Source: Ignelater luminosus
Taxonomy: Eukaryota > Arthropoda > Insecta > Coleoptera > Elateridae
DNA length: 64,000 nt
Assembly: GCA_011009095.1 (NCBI GenBank)
Contig: VTPC01090617.1
Span: 8,384 to 72,383 of the forward strand
Direction: 5' to 3'
Both the position numbers and the translations under genes were made by a program. How positions within the stretch are numbered: position 1 is the stretch's first letter; the number at the start of each line of letters is the position of its first letter. Under the pieces are notes generated by a model, which ran no database searches, had not been told where the DNA came from, and saw only the letters and a list, made by a program, of their open reading frames with translations. This document shows positions 46,767 to 56,770 of this stretch, piece by piece.

Positions 46767-47852
46767 ATGGAACGATACACGCTTCAACAACGCATTGAAA
46801 TTATTAAAATTCACTATAAAAATGGTGAAAATTTGGCAGAGACGGTTCGTAAAACTCGAACATTTTTGGGTCACCGTGAAGCACCTTGTCGGACCGCAAT
46901 ACAGAAATTGGTGAAAAAATTCGAGCTCTTGGGACAAGTTAGTGATGTGAAGAATAAAACCCGTGCACGTCGCTCAAGAACAGCCGAGAATATTACTGTT
47001 GTAGCCGAAAGTGTTAAAGAAAACCCATGTTTGTCCATTCCTCGTCGTTCTTTGGAATTAGCCATTCCACAAACGTCATTACACCGTATTTTGCATAAAG
47101 ATTTGGGTCTTAAGGCTTATAAAGTCCAGTTAACACAAGAACTCAAGCCGGCCGATCATCAACAACGTCGTGTCTTTGCTGATTGGGTCGTTGAAATGCA
47201 TGAAAATGATCCAGAATTCCATCAAAAAATCATTTTGAGTGATGAGGCCCATTTCCACCTCGGTGGCTTCGTCAACAAGCAAAATTGTCGGATCTGGGGC
47301 TCAGAAAATCCAAGAGTTATTGTTGAAAAGTCTCTCTATCCTCAACGTGTGACTGTTTGGTGCGGTTTATGGTCCGGCGGAGTCATTGGACCTTACTTTT
47401 TCGAAAATGAGGCTGGAGCAACAGTTACGGTGACTGGATTGCGCTATCGAGAGATGATTAACGATTTTTTATGGCCGGAATTGGATGGTATTGATCTGGA
47501 CAACGTTTACTTTCAACAAGACGGCGCTACGTGCCACACAAGCAACGAAACCATTGATCTTTTACGGAAAAAGTTTCCGGACCGTGTTATCTCTCGAAGA
47601 GGTGATCACAATTGGCCACCGAGATCTTGTGATTTAACACCTTGCGACTTCTTTCTTTGGGGCCACGTGAAAGAGAAGGTCTACGCCAACAGCCCAGCGT
47701 CGATTCAAGACCTCAAAGATGGAATTCGTGAGGCTATCGAGGACATAGGGCAGCCACTTTGCGATTTGGTTATGGAAAATTTCATGAAAAGGATATTGTC
47801 CTGTAAGCGTGGTCGTGGTGGTCATTTGCCTGATGTTATTTTCCACTATTAA
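46767..47852 (+). CDS. DD41D transposase with N-terminal DUF4817-like HTH, intact, 361 aa
   Basis: Residues 1-60 (MERYTLQQRIEIIKIHYKNG onward, with HREAPCRTAIQKLVKKFE) match the DUF4817 helix-turn-helix found in many insect transposases, and residues 75-120 form a second HTH (SIPRRSLELAIPQTSLHRIL). The DDE domain carries D159 (LSDEAHFHLGG), D252 (FQQDGATCHTS) and D294 (LTPCDFFLWG) with 41 residues between the last two. This spacing places it with the DD41D (rosa-like) branch of Tc1/mariner. NRIWGSENP-type and WPPRSCDLTPCDFFLWG blocks are intact. The ATG at 46767 gives the usual start of the family and the stop lies 74 bp before the right TIR. There are no interruptions, so the enzyme could be functional. 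Confidence 0.93.
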   Translation: MERYTLQQRIEIIKIHYKNGENLAETVRKTRTFLGHREAPCRTAIQKLVKKFELLGQVSDVKNKTRARRSRTAENITVVAESVKENPCLSIPRRSLELAIPQTSLHRILHKDLGLKAYKVQLTQELKPADHQQRRVFADWVVEMHENDPEFHQKIILSDEAHFHLGGFVNKQNCRIWGSENPRVIVEKSLYPQRVTVWCGLWSGGVIGPYFFENEAGATVTVTGLRYREMINDFLWPELDGIDLDNVYFQQDGATCHTSNETIDLLRKKFPDRVISRRGDHNWPPRSCDLTPCDFFLWGHVKEKVYANSPASIQDLKDGIREAIEDIGQPLCDLVMENFMKRILSCKRGRGGHLPDVIFHY

Positions 47853-47926
47853 CGGCATACCTTCCTCTTTATAATGAAATAAACATCCGATCATTTATAT
47901 TAAAAAATGGCACTTTTCTTTGAATA

Positions 47927-47955
47927 TCAAAATAACACCTCTTATTGGAAAACCC
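47927..47955 (-). repeat. DD41D element right terminal inverted repeat
   Basis: 29 bp, exact reverse complement of 46655-46683. Followed by ATTGA, where GA may be a mutated TA target copy. Confidence 0.9.
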
Positions 47956-47958
47956 ATT

Positions 47959-48800
47959 GAAATGTTAGCATTAAGTTAAGACCAATCAATTAGATTGCTT
48001 AGCATTTTTGAGACTGAGAGGAGCAAAAGTGAACTACTGAGCTCACAAAACTCACGGGTTTCATTTTTAGCAGTAAAATGGGTTGTTTTGTTTAATTTCT
48101 GCGCCTTCAAATTTTGTATGTTAATGCAATTGACACTATTGTGCTATTTTCGGTATGGGATTAAAAAAGTTTCTTTCTTTGAACAGTGCCAACGTGCGTT
48201 CTATATTGTGAGTAGCATAAAAAAACAGTAAAATAATGTTTTTTAAGAAAACTGAAAGATAACGAGTAGTTAACTTCACATATAAAAAATGTTTGGCAAT
48301 AAACTGGAGCATTTATTGAAAATTTCAACACATCAAGTTGGTAGTAAAAGGTGAATAACCTACATATTAACTGTAGATAGGACTGCGATGTAGAAGTTTG
48401 ATACAGTCTGTGATTGGTCTGTATCGTGTCTTGGTGGAGCGCGAGCACAATGTTGTTTGGATACGAAGTGGCAGGAGAACTGGTTGTGTTATGTTGGTTT
48501 GTGGAAAAGTACTGCCTTTACCATAGAAAAATCTCAGTGGGCGAAGATCCCTAACTACATCGCTTGATAATCTTGCGAATCAGAGTGAGTAAAGTCTCTA
48601 TCTATATACGAGAAGGGCCCGCCAACTTACCAATGGGATGAGGTTGTCGGCACATCTCATGAGAACAGATATAGATTTAAATATGTAGTCTTCCTTCTTC
48701 TCCCCTGAAGCGAATTACACTGAATTTGATATGTAAGCACTTAGGCAAACCACCCATCTAACTAGATAATCGGCACTGTTGCAAACTGTTTGGATAGGTG
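47959..48800. other. Spacer, nothing recognised
   Basis: AT-rich to 48.37 kb, then progressively less AT-rich towards the ORF-bearing island at 48.8 kb. The 48.38-48.80 kb part may belong to the same unknown sequence as that island, but I see no frame running across. Confidence 0.3.
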
Positions 48801-48817
48801 AAGACGTAGAATGCAGT

Positions 48818-49241
48818 TCAATCAATGGGTCGGTCGGCCATCATGCCGTTGTTAGTTACCATGAACTGGAGGCTCTTCAGGCCTGATGCTTTACGGCTGT
48901 CCAAAATTCCCCGACCGGCCGTCTCTGCACTTAAATCCCCTACATTGCGAAATGCAGGTGTTGTGATTCTGTTTACTCTCAGATTTCTAACTTTAATTCC
49001 ATTATTCATTCTCAGACAACAGCCAATAACGTTTACTCCCAGTGTCTCCCGTGTACTCCATCCAGGTATTTCGCTGTTAATCACATTCTCACCGTCATCA
49101 TTCAACCATCGTCGAGTAGCTTCAGTACAACTCCCCACGAGTTGCATCCGTTGTTGTTCTACCAATACTAGCATTAATATCAAAAAGACCTTTCAAGTAC
49201 CAAAGCCACTATTTTTCTCGAAAAGTGGAAAATGGCACTGA
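48818..49241. other. Less AT-rich island with long open frames on both strands
   Basis: The plus strand is open for 138 codons (48825-49241, MGRSAIMPLLVTMNWRLFRP onward) and the minus strand for 121 (49183-48818, MILMLVLVEQQRMQLVGSCT onward, with RNVGDLSAETAGRGILDSRK). In a region where random frames rarely exceed 90 codons, overlapping frames of this size imply that one strand was recently coding. The minus strand looks more protein-like (mixed composition, TEATRRWLNDDGENVINSEI), the plus strand having the Ser/Leu/Arg bias of an antisense frame. No family, splice site or terminal repeat is recognised. A fragment of a mobile element or of a duplicated gene is likely. Confidence 0.35.
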
Positions 49242-49870
49242 CTGCATTGTATAGTGGCCGTGCTGAATTCGATTTAATTTAGAAGATGAGTTGCAGGTCG
49301 TCTATGTGTAATATTGTAAAAGCATTTGTTTACTCCCTCCCAAGCTACCATAGCTGATTTGAAAACTAATGTAATATCGCCTGGACAAACTACATTAACC
49401 TTAACAACCTAAACAAACAACAAAAGGTAACTCTACAAAATGCAAACGTTTACCTTTTCTGAATGACAATCTAACCTCTAATTTTAAATAAAAACATAAT
49501 AGTACTGTCAACATAATCTCAATGAAAAGTTTTATTGTTTAGAAGGTTTAGTTATCAACACAAAAAAAATTTAACAGGAATTATAAAAATGAGATAAGCG
49601 GTAAACATATGTGTCTCGAACTAAACCAATCAATCATACTGTACTTGCCAGGGCTCAGCTTGCACGTTACGTTAAACTACCGAAAGTACATAGAAACTGT
49701 TGTTGGTGCTATGAGTAGCAACTACTTGCCGAACCAGCAGAATTCTTATTAAAAAACCTAATTCAAAGCAACTTTTTTTTTCTGCACCAATAAAATACTG
49801 CGAAAAGCTCCAAGCCCTAGTGATAAATTGACGCAGTTAAAATTCATGATCAAATGGACGTTTTTGAACA
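49242..49870. other. AT-rich spacer, nothing recognised
   Basis: No open frame, terminal repeat or RNA gene was found between the island at 48.8-49.2 kb and the repeat copy at 49.87 kb. Confidence 0.4.
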
Positions 49871-50150
49871 GTACCCCGCAAGGGAGCCAATTTGACTTTA
49901 TAGGTTTGAAGTGTCAACTACTTCTTGACATTCTCAATCAGTGAATAGAAGCAGTTTGGCTTTTTGGTCAAGTCTCGGACGTAGATGCCTTTTGGGAAAC
50001 CCGGACTTTCTATATGTTTGTCACGACGTTGTTGTTAGGTTATGATTTACACTTCGGTGACCCTTTCTATTGTTTTGTAGTCTCTCTTGACATGTGCCAA
50101 CTAGATTGCTTAGCGTTGTGCGGGAACGCACTTCGGCGCTGTAAGCAGAA
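49871..50150 (-). mobile_element. Unidentified dispersed repeat, copy 2 (partial)
   Basis: Shares ordered blocks with 18.42-18.83 kb (CCCGCAAGGGAGCCAATTTG, AGTCTCGGACG, CCCGGACTTTCTA, TGTGCCAACTAGATTGC-type). It lacks the middle portion of copy 1 (about 18.52-18.66 kb), so either copy 2 has a deletion or copy 1 an insertion. On the minus strand the decayed peptide includes YVRDLTKKPNCFYSL and TYKVKLAPLRGTVQKR. Confidence 0.5.
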
Positions 50151-50174
50151 CTGATTGCACGAGTCTTTTTATGT

Positions 50175-50380
50175 ACTGACTGAAAGTGCTTTGATTACCA
50201 AGCTTCAAGCAATGAGCTAAAGTGCTTTGAATTATCAAGCGCAGTTATTTTACATGTAAAGCATCAATTACCAAACGTTCAAAATCAATACCTTAAGTAT
50301 TCAAATGCGAAGCACAATTTATGGAGTGCTTAAAGTCTGTATCACTACTAAAAAAACTGAGAAGTGCTTCAACTTTTCAT
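50175..50380. repeat. Degenerate short direct repeats (AAGTGCTTTGA type)
   Basis: AAGTGCTTTGATTACCAAGC is followed 40 bp on by AAGTGCTTTGAATTATCAAGC-like sequence, then weaker versions (AAGCATCAATTACCAAACG, AAGTGCTTCAAC). The unit is about 20 bp with irregular spacing. Function unknown. Confidence 0.4.
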
Positions 50381-53300
50381 GTTTACTAAGCAAACTTTAT
50401 TCAATCTTTCCAAATGTCTAAAAACCACAGCAATATATAAATATAAAATATAGATCAATCCAATAACTGGAATGTATGATATTTCTGGTTTATTGAGCTA
50501 AAGTTTTTATGCATTTTGTGGTGCACCATTTTGTATGATTGTTAACTGTATTACGTAGAGGAACTTAATACTATTTTATTGCCAACTTGTTTTTTTTTAA
50601 TTTAATTAGGAATTAACCTAATGAGATCTAGCAACTACAAAGTTTTAATACAACTGACTTGTTTTAAAGTTTCATCTGGAGTATCATCTGGTGTATCATA
50701 TGGTTTTGAATGATTAATAATGTGTAGTAGACGGATCATTGTCGTGTAGTAAAAACGTAAATGTTTTCATAAAGACATTAAAAAATGCCGCAATAAATAA
50801 TTGTTTGTTTATGAAATAGCGAGGTGGTGGTAGAAAAAACTGCATAATTTATTAAGTCTAGTCTATCTAGGTGTCATTAAACGTAGAGTAATAACGTTAC
50901 CTTGTGTAAAATCGTGCACTAGACCGTAGGTAAGCTATTACGTGTAAGTGAATATAAATTTTGGCAGTAAATTTGTACAGATATTGCCTCATAACACGTG
51001 CATATTCGTCTGAAAAGACATTTAAGGGCTTTTCAAGACATAAAATCTTATGCATACAAATCGTAAAGTAAAAATCGTAAAACGATGCTATTTAAATAAT
51101 CTGTTTTAACGACCGCTTGACAAGAACCTGGAATGTAGGAAGTTGACATCATAAACGCTTGAGCTTTTCCTTTTTGCGGTCGCACCCAAGAATACTACAA
51201 GAAAGTTAAATATGGGAATGAGAGGAAAAAAGAAAAAATTCAAAATACCACCATAAAGGAAATGCGGTTGTTATTTACGATTAAAAACGACGTTCGAGAA
51301 ATAAAAAGGATACAAAACTCGTTGAAGCTTAACAGAAAGCTTTATACCGGCTTTGGGAATGTGCATCGTGATCGATGGCCGCCCCAAGTGTGCACTTTCT
51401 ATTAGAACCCGCTTGCCAATAATCTAATCATGCAAGGAGTACACACAGGATTTAACTTGAGCTTTTCTATTTTCTCTCATCGGTGCGCTTGGAGAATCAA
51501 AGCGTGAGCGGACCCAGACGCGCATATTTCTTTTTCTTTCTTTTTGTTGTTGTTAATGTATCCGCTACGTCTGGCCGTATTACCCTTCTGCTAATATTTC
51601 AAGTGTTAAATTGTTGTATAAACTGTTGCACGCGAATTTTGTAAAAATAAAGCCAAAACCTGTCCCGGAGAGAAACTTTGCCTCACTTATACAAGCGCGT
51701 TGTGTTCAAGGCACCGAGGATCATAATTTAGAAGCACCAGCTGCAGTTTTCCCACATTTCCAAGGATGTAACACGTAGGCTTAGTGTGAGATGTCCTGGT
51801 GTAGACGAGACGCTCTTAAGGGGCGCTCAGGTTCTATGACCCGGAAATGCTAGCTATGTAAGCAACTAACAAAAGTATTATCGAACACCCACTCTGAAGA
51901 AAAAGCGCGTCGTATAAAATAATACATAATATGAATAGCAAATTTATTTTTGAAATTAACTTTTATTTTCTATTGGTTTGAACTTGAAAATTCTGTCGCT
52001 CATATCTTACGGTTTTGACAGTTTTGGATTTTTCTGGTATCAGTTTAAAATTCAATGTAATTCTACTTTAAATTTCGTTTTTCGATTACATATTGGAAAT
52101 ATTCAATTTCCTGTAAGGACTTTTCTAATTTTAATTATTCTAGTCTCAATTTATTTTTATTTACAGAAAGTAATTTTACAGCTAATTAGTAATATTTGAT
52201 ACACAGAAAATTTCTTTAAAAGTCTACCATCATAAATTTATTACATTTATTGATTTTGGATTAGTCTTTTAACATATCTTTTTATAGAAGCAGTAATGAG
52301 TAATGGATTCCTAAGAGGTTATGTAATTTTATTTTATTTATGTAATGAGAGCTTCCATTCATAAGTTAAGTGTTTTGAATTTTTCGGTTGTTCTACATGT
52401 AACTTACACAAATATGCCCAAAGGCTTATTAAATAAAAACAATTTCCGTGTGAATGTTGCAAAAAGTATATCTAGACAGCTGTTTCAATCTTGTTTAGTC
52501 TCAAATAGTATCACATTATTGGACTGAGAATAACCAATGAATTTCTTTTTATTTCTTTTTACTTTGATTCAATTGCCCTAGGTCTGTGTTAACAAAACCT
52601 TCATTGTTTATTGATATCCATTAAACCAGGGGTCCGTTTCACACTATGATAATGTTAAATTAACAGTTGCAGTATTATTAAAATAATTGTTTTGTAACTT
52701 TTATTTCCTGGTTTGTTACAAATAATCTGCAGATATCGACCAGACTAGCTCTAGTCGGTAGCTTTGGGCATGAGTTAGAAGGAAGCAATAAAAGAACACA
52801 TGAACGACAAAGTTGTAGTGGATGTTGGTTTATCGTAAAACAATTTTTTTAATATACAGCTACTCAAGAAAAAAAAGTAATACTTCAAATAAAAATACAA
52901 CAACTTAAGTCTCCATAGATAAGTACTGTCTATAAAACACAGTGAGATATAAACAACATGTACAGTCTAAGGTTTTCATTACTCTGCATGCTGTAGAGCA
53001 ATTTAAAGTCTTCTTATCTCATAATGAACACGGCTCAGTTGTTTTCACTCACGAATGTTATTGAAACCAGTATTGTAGATATTGCAGTAGATGATACTAT
53101 AGGTCACAGATGGCGTTTTCAGACAGAGAACTTCAAGAAACAAACAGAGGAACTACCGACAACCTACAAACTCTTCACTTGCAAACTCTTGATTTTCTAC
53201 CGTCCAGATTTCATACTATTTCTGAAATAATATTACACTAATTCTTATTGTGACAACAATTCCTTTTTTCGACGTTTCTAGTTTTGCTCTAGATCAAATG

Positions 53301-53715
53301 CAAGTTTTTTTTAGTCAAAATCCAATTCATACTTTCACCTCTTGTGAGACTTCTTGAATACCAAATTTGGAAACAGTTAGAGTTAGATATTTAAAGGGCA
53401 TCTAATACGATCATGGGTCTTCAAATCAAAGGTTGATTTACGAATCCATGTATATAAAAATTTTTAGCTTTTCTTTGACTGTATTATTATTGTTGCAGCA
53501 CTAATAACAGACTGTTTATCCAAAACTAGCTATGAGATTCTAAACCAGTGTTACTTCAATCAAGATGGCCACTCAAAATAACTTAGATCTTGTGACATCT
53601 GCAAACAACGTTCACAGGAAACCATGTCAAACCGGGCAGAATCAAGCTAAAAGAAGAATTTTTTCCTTAGACTGTCAAGAAAAACAAAAAAAAACAAATT
53701 CCAAATACAATTTTA
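50381..53715. other. AT-rich spacer with two less AT-rich blocks, no gene recognised
   Basis: Blocks at 51.12-51.20 and 51.34-51.85 kb are less AT-rich and resemble unique intergenic or regulatory sequence (for example CGATCGATGGCCGCC-like motif near 51.37 kb), with no usable open frame. The rest is AT-rich and featureless to me. Confidence 0.4.
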
Positions 53716-53719
53716 CACA

Positions 53720-54400
53720 ACTTAGTACAAAATATTTCCATCCAGGTAGAGAAAGTGGTGGCCGGCATTTCTACTGACAAAAACTCTGCCCCCTGCGAAA
53801 ACACTATCATCAGAAGAATCGTCGACAGACTGACAGATGGTAATAATATCCTTTTCCAAACTGGTTGACGATGTTCCCTTCCAACCTAGCGTACCTTTGA
53901 CAAGGTCTACCTTTAAGACCTTTTTTTTTAAACTCATCAACGCCTAATTAATACACAGCTACTTCTCACACTGGCATCCTAAAGTTCATGTTAAACAAAC
54001 CCTCTCAAGAGCACTCAAGAGATCAAGTTTTCTTCTTTTATACTGCCAAGGCATCTCCCAGCCATGACACTCAAATACTTGCATGGTACCCACTTTCTGG
54101 GTGTCGTCTCGATTATGTCTATCGATTCCAGCATCTTCTCCCAGGAACTTTGCTGGTTGGAAAGTTGAATCTAATCTAATCAAAACTGTTTTTTGACATA
54201 AAAACCTTACAAGAACTCCAAAACTCAAACGACTTAAACCTGACAACATGCGCCTAGATCTTTCGAGCTCTCGCCTCGACCTCTTTCCATCGGTCAAATA
54301 CCTAGGAATCACCTTTTCATCTACCCTAAATTGATGAGAAGGGTTGCGGTGCTGTATGAACATAGTCAGCACGGTGGTTTGCTTTTTCAAACTCATGGTG
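53720..54400 (+). pseudogene. Non-LTR retrotransposon reverse transcriptase remnant (jockey-like)
   Basis: Three RT landmarks occur in order and at normal spacing, though in shifting frames. QGLPLRPFFFKLIN (from 53901) corresponds to the QGSPLSPLLFNLYIN block. About 44 codons on, FFFYTAKAS corresponds to the F-Y-A-D-D catalytic block with both Asp lost. About 86 codons further, FPSVKYLGITFSSTLN (ending near 54330) is the classic vKYLGvxxdxxLxW block. Upstream, IIRRIVDRLTDGNNILFQTG may be the preceding RT segment. The catalytic residues are gone, so it is dead. No 5' ORF, poly-A tail or target duplication was seen. Confidence 0.65.
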
Positions 54401-54839
54401 GTAGGAAAGCTAGATCCAAAATGAAATATCCTTCTTCTCCTGACATTGAGAATATTTTTTATTCTACCCTCATATCTTATCGCTAATCTAGTTAATTACC
54501 ACCTATTTCTATCATCAGTTCAGAAAAGTCCAAACAATTCACCCCGTCTATCAAAACTGTTCCGTCATTTTCAATTACCAAAATAAATTCACCATCTTTG
54601 GTTCTGGATCTGCATGATGATATTAATGCTGTGAATGCTGCCAAGGCTGTCGTTAGATGTATATGTGGAAATCATGTCATTTGCTGTTTCCTTCTTCTGT
54701 TTTTTTTGTTTACCGCCCTTGTTCCTCGTCGCCTTCGCCGTCAACTGGCAAGAATGGGCATACTTCGGCAAAGCTCATCTGTGGCAGTCCTTGTACTCCC
54801 TTCTCTTGCCTTTGCTTAATTCGGTCCTATTTAATCACA

Positions 54840-55130
54840 TCAGAATTTTGGAAGGAAGAAGGTAGAAGGCACATTCCGAATGGAATCTGCACAGTCCAAA
54901 CAAAAATAGAAAAAAAAGGAAAAAGGAATGTAAAGTGGATAAAATCCGTAGAGTTCAAATAAAAGAAAAAGAAGATTTAATTCTTTTGAAATTAAAACAG
55001 AATTTGAGAAGAAAGAAGGAAGCCATGAAGCAAAATCTGCAAAATTCATACAAAAATAGAAACTAATCAAAAATTAAAAAGAAAAGGATTGCACCTGATT
55101 TTAGGAAGGTCAAAAGTTCGAATGAAATCT
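54840..55130 (+). repeat. Imperfect purine-rich direct repeat
   Basis: AGAATTTTGGAAGGAAGAAG ... GGAATCTGCACAGTCCAAAC AAAAATAGAAA (from 54842) returns as AGAATTTGAGAAGAAAGAAG ... AAAATCTGCAAAATTCATAC AAAAATAGAAAC (from about 54998), with a weaker third start at 55098. The period is about 156 bp for the best pair. It lies between the RT remnant and the deleted mariner. Confidence 0.5.
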
Positions 55131-55395
55131 ATATCATTTGGGCAAGAGAAAGATAAGGTAGACCAGATCCTTTTGGTTGGAAATCTTAAAGCAGTTGTTT
55201 GCAATTTTACAAAATATAAGAATCTTTTAGACATGAGGCGCTATAAAATGCTTTGTTTAGTTTTGATATGCTAACTACCAATCATGGTGATATAAAAATC
55301 TAAATTGTCGTGTTATCTGAGAGCAAGCGGTTTGTCTATGAGAATGTCCTCCAGTTCTACTAACAAAGTAGACATTCGGAGAAGACCTAGAGGTA

Positions 55396-56290
55396 TACGA
55401 GGTGTGTGGGAAAAGTAATGAGACTGGCAACACTGCGGGAGATCTGGCAACATTATGTCTACCGGCCTGTGCTAAACCGGTTTGTTTATCGCTTCCACTT
55501 CCTCAGTCCGAGTTACAACTCCGTACAGCTAACACATTATTTTTGACAGCGCCATCAGTGAAGTTGTGTTTTTGTTGTGTGTTACAGAAATGGAGCATCG
55601 GAATTTAGAGCAACGTTGTGCAATAAAGTTTTGTGTTAAACTTGGTGAATCCGCGAGTGTGACTTTTGAAAAGTTGAAACAGGTCTATGGGGAACAGTGC
55701 TTATCAAGAGCACAAGTTTTCCGCTGGCACAAATCATTTTTGGACGGCCAAGAACACGTTGAAGATGAACCTCGCTCAGGGAGACCTTCAACTTCAAAAA
55801 CTGACGAAAACGTTGAGCGTGTGAGGGCTCTTGTGAGATCAGACCGTCGTTTAACAATAAGGATGATGAGTGAACAGTTAAATTTAAACACTTTCACCGT
55901 GCATCAAATTTTGACAGACATCATGACAATGCTCCGTGTCACACAGCAATTTCCATCAGTGAATTTTTGACCTCAAAACGCATTACTGCTGTTCCTCACC
56001 CCTTCTATTCACCTGATTTGAGTCCTTGTGACTTTTTCCTTTTTCCAAAATTGAAACATGTCCTAAAAGGACGTCATTTTGGAACTCTGGAGAACATTCA
56101 AAAGACTGTGACCGACCAGTTAAAAGCCATGCCAGTTGAAGACTTCCAGCGCTGCTACCAAGGGTGGGAACAACGACTCCGCCGGTGTATAGCTGCCCAA
56201 GGGAACTACTTTGAAGGGGATAACATTGTTGTTTGAAAAAAATTAAAACAGTATGAAATCAGTCTCATTACTTTTCTCACATACCTCGTA
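55396..56290 (+). mobile_element. Mariner with internal deletion, 895 bp, both TIRs and TA duplication present
   Basis: 31-bp terminal inverted repeats (55396-55426 and 56260-56290, outermost TACGAGGT) differ at two positions. TA flanks both ends (55394-55395 and 56291-56292). The interior encodes the two ends of a mariner transposase with the middle missing, so the element is about 400 bp shorter than a full mariner (about 1.28 kb). It keeps the ends needed for mobilisation in trans. Confidence 0.92.
55590..56236 (+). pseudogene. Mariner transposase with central deletion and frameshift
   Basis: The ATG at 55590 starts MEHRNLEQRCAIKFCVKLGE and runs through the first HTH, the linker EHVEDEPRSGRPSTSKTDEN and the second HTH up to TVHQILT. 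There the frame jumps directly to HHDNAPCHTAISISEFL (catalytic Asp 2 at 55925) and YSPDLSPCDFFLFPKL (Asp 3), with 34 residues between them, and ends GNYFEGDNIVV at 56236. The breakpoint near 55909-55918 removes WVP, Asp 1 and about 135 residues and shifts the frame. Read straight, translation ends prematurely at 55970 after 126 residues. The truncated product keeps both DNA-binding helices, so it could still bind TIRs (inference). Confidence 0.92.
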
Positions 56291-56708
56291 TATTGAGTGT
56301 GCCTAAAAAGTTCTCATAAAGTTGCTTAGTAAGACTTCCAGAAGCATTAATATGCATGCCTTGCCTTCTCTCAGAAGTGAAGGTGATCGAATTAGAACAT
56401 TATTTAATACGTGGTTTATCCTTCCTGGCATAATTGATTTGAGTCTTGCTTGGATAGCTTTGATCTTCCAATACTACATTGCTAATTTATGTTCATGTAT
56501 AGAAAGCTTTGAACTCAGCGGTTGAGTATGGACGGTCCATGTAGGACAGCGTTGATAAATTGTGTTATGGTGATGAATCGGTCTGTAAAAAGAGAGGTCA
56601 TCTTATGGTAATCTTCCAGCACAAGAAAGAACTGCACAGAAAAATTTTCCTAATAAAAAAGATTGTATTGTAAAAAATTTAAAAAGTAGAATATTAATTT
56701 TTTAAAAA

Positions 56709-56770
56709 AGTTGGTAGAACATCGGCACGGAAAGCCGACGATTACAAGTTCAAATCCTGTTCGGAGCCCA
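56709..56770 (+). pseudogene. tRNA-like sequence, 5'-truncated (tRNA pseudogene or SINE head)
   Basis: GTTGGTAGAAC fits the D-loop and D-stem 3' side. TCGGC-ACGGAAA-GCCGA is a perfect 5-bp anticodon stem with a 7-nt loop, then a 5-nt variable loop (CGATT), then ACAAG-TTCAAAT-CCTGT as T arm (one mismatch), then TCGGAGC as acceptor 3' strand and CCA nearby. The 5' acceptor strand (GCTCCGA expected) and the D-stem 5' side are missing, replaced by an A/T run. The anticodon would be GGA (Ser), but Ser tRNAs have a long variable arm and position 33 is C, so identity is unclear. It is probably not functional. Confidence 0.45.

Larger units (their letters stand above)
46655..47955 (+). mobile_element. 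Complete DD41D Tc1/mariner-superfamily transposon, 1301 bp
   Basis: The 29-bp terminal inverted repeats (46655-46683 and 47927-47955, outermost GGGTTTTCCAATAAGAGGTG) are identical, and the single transposase gene between them is intact. If three more outer bases are counted (AAA on the left, ATT on the right, one mismatch) the flanks become TA on the left and GA on the right, close to a TA target duplication with one change. Identical TIRs and an intact ORF indicate recent insertion and possible autonomy. Confidence 0.9.

Noticed and set aside
54598-54962. Three overlapping plus-strand frames of 73-101 codons after the RT remnant.
   Set aside because: Cys/Phe/Leu- and Ser/Pro-biased translations in all three frames at once are typical of pyrimidine-rich non-coding DNA.
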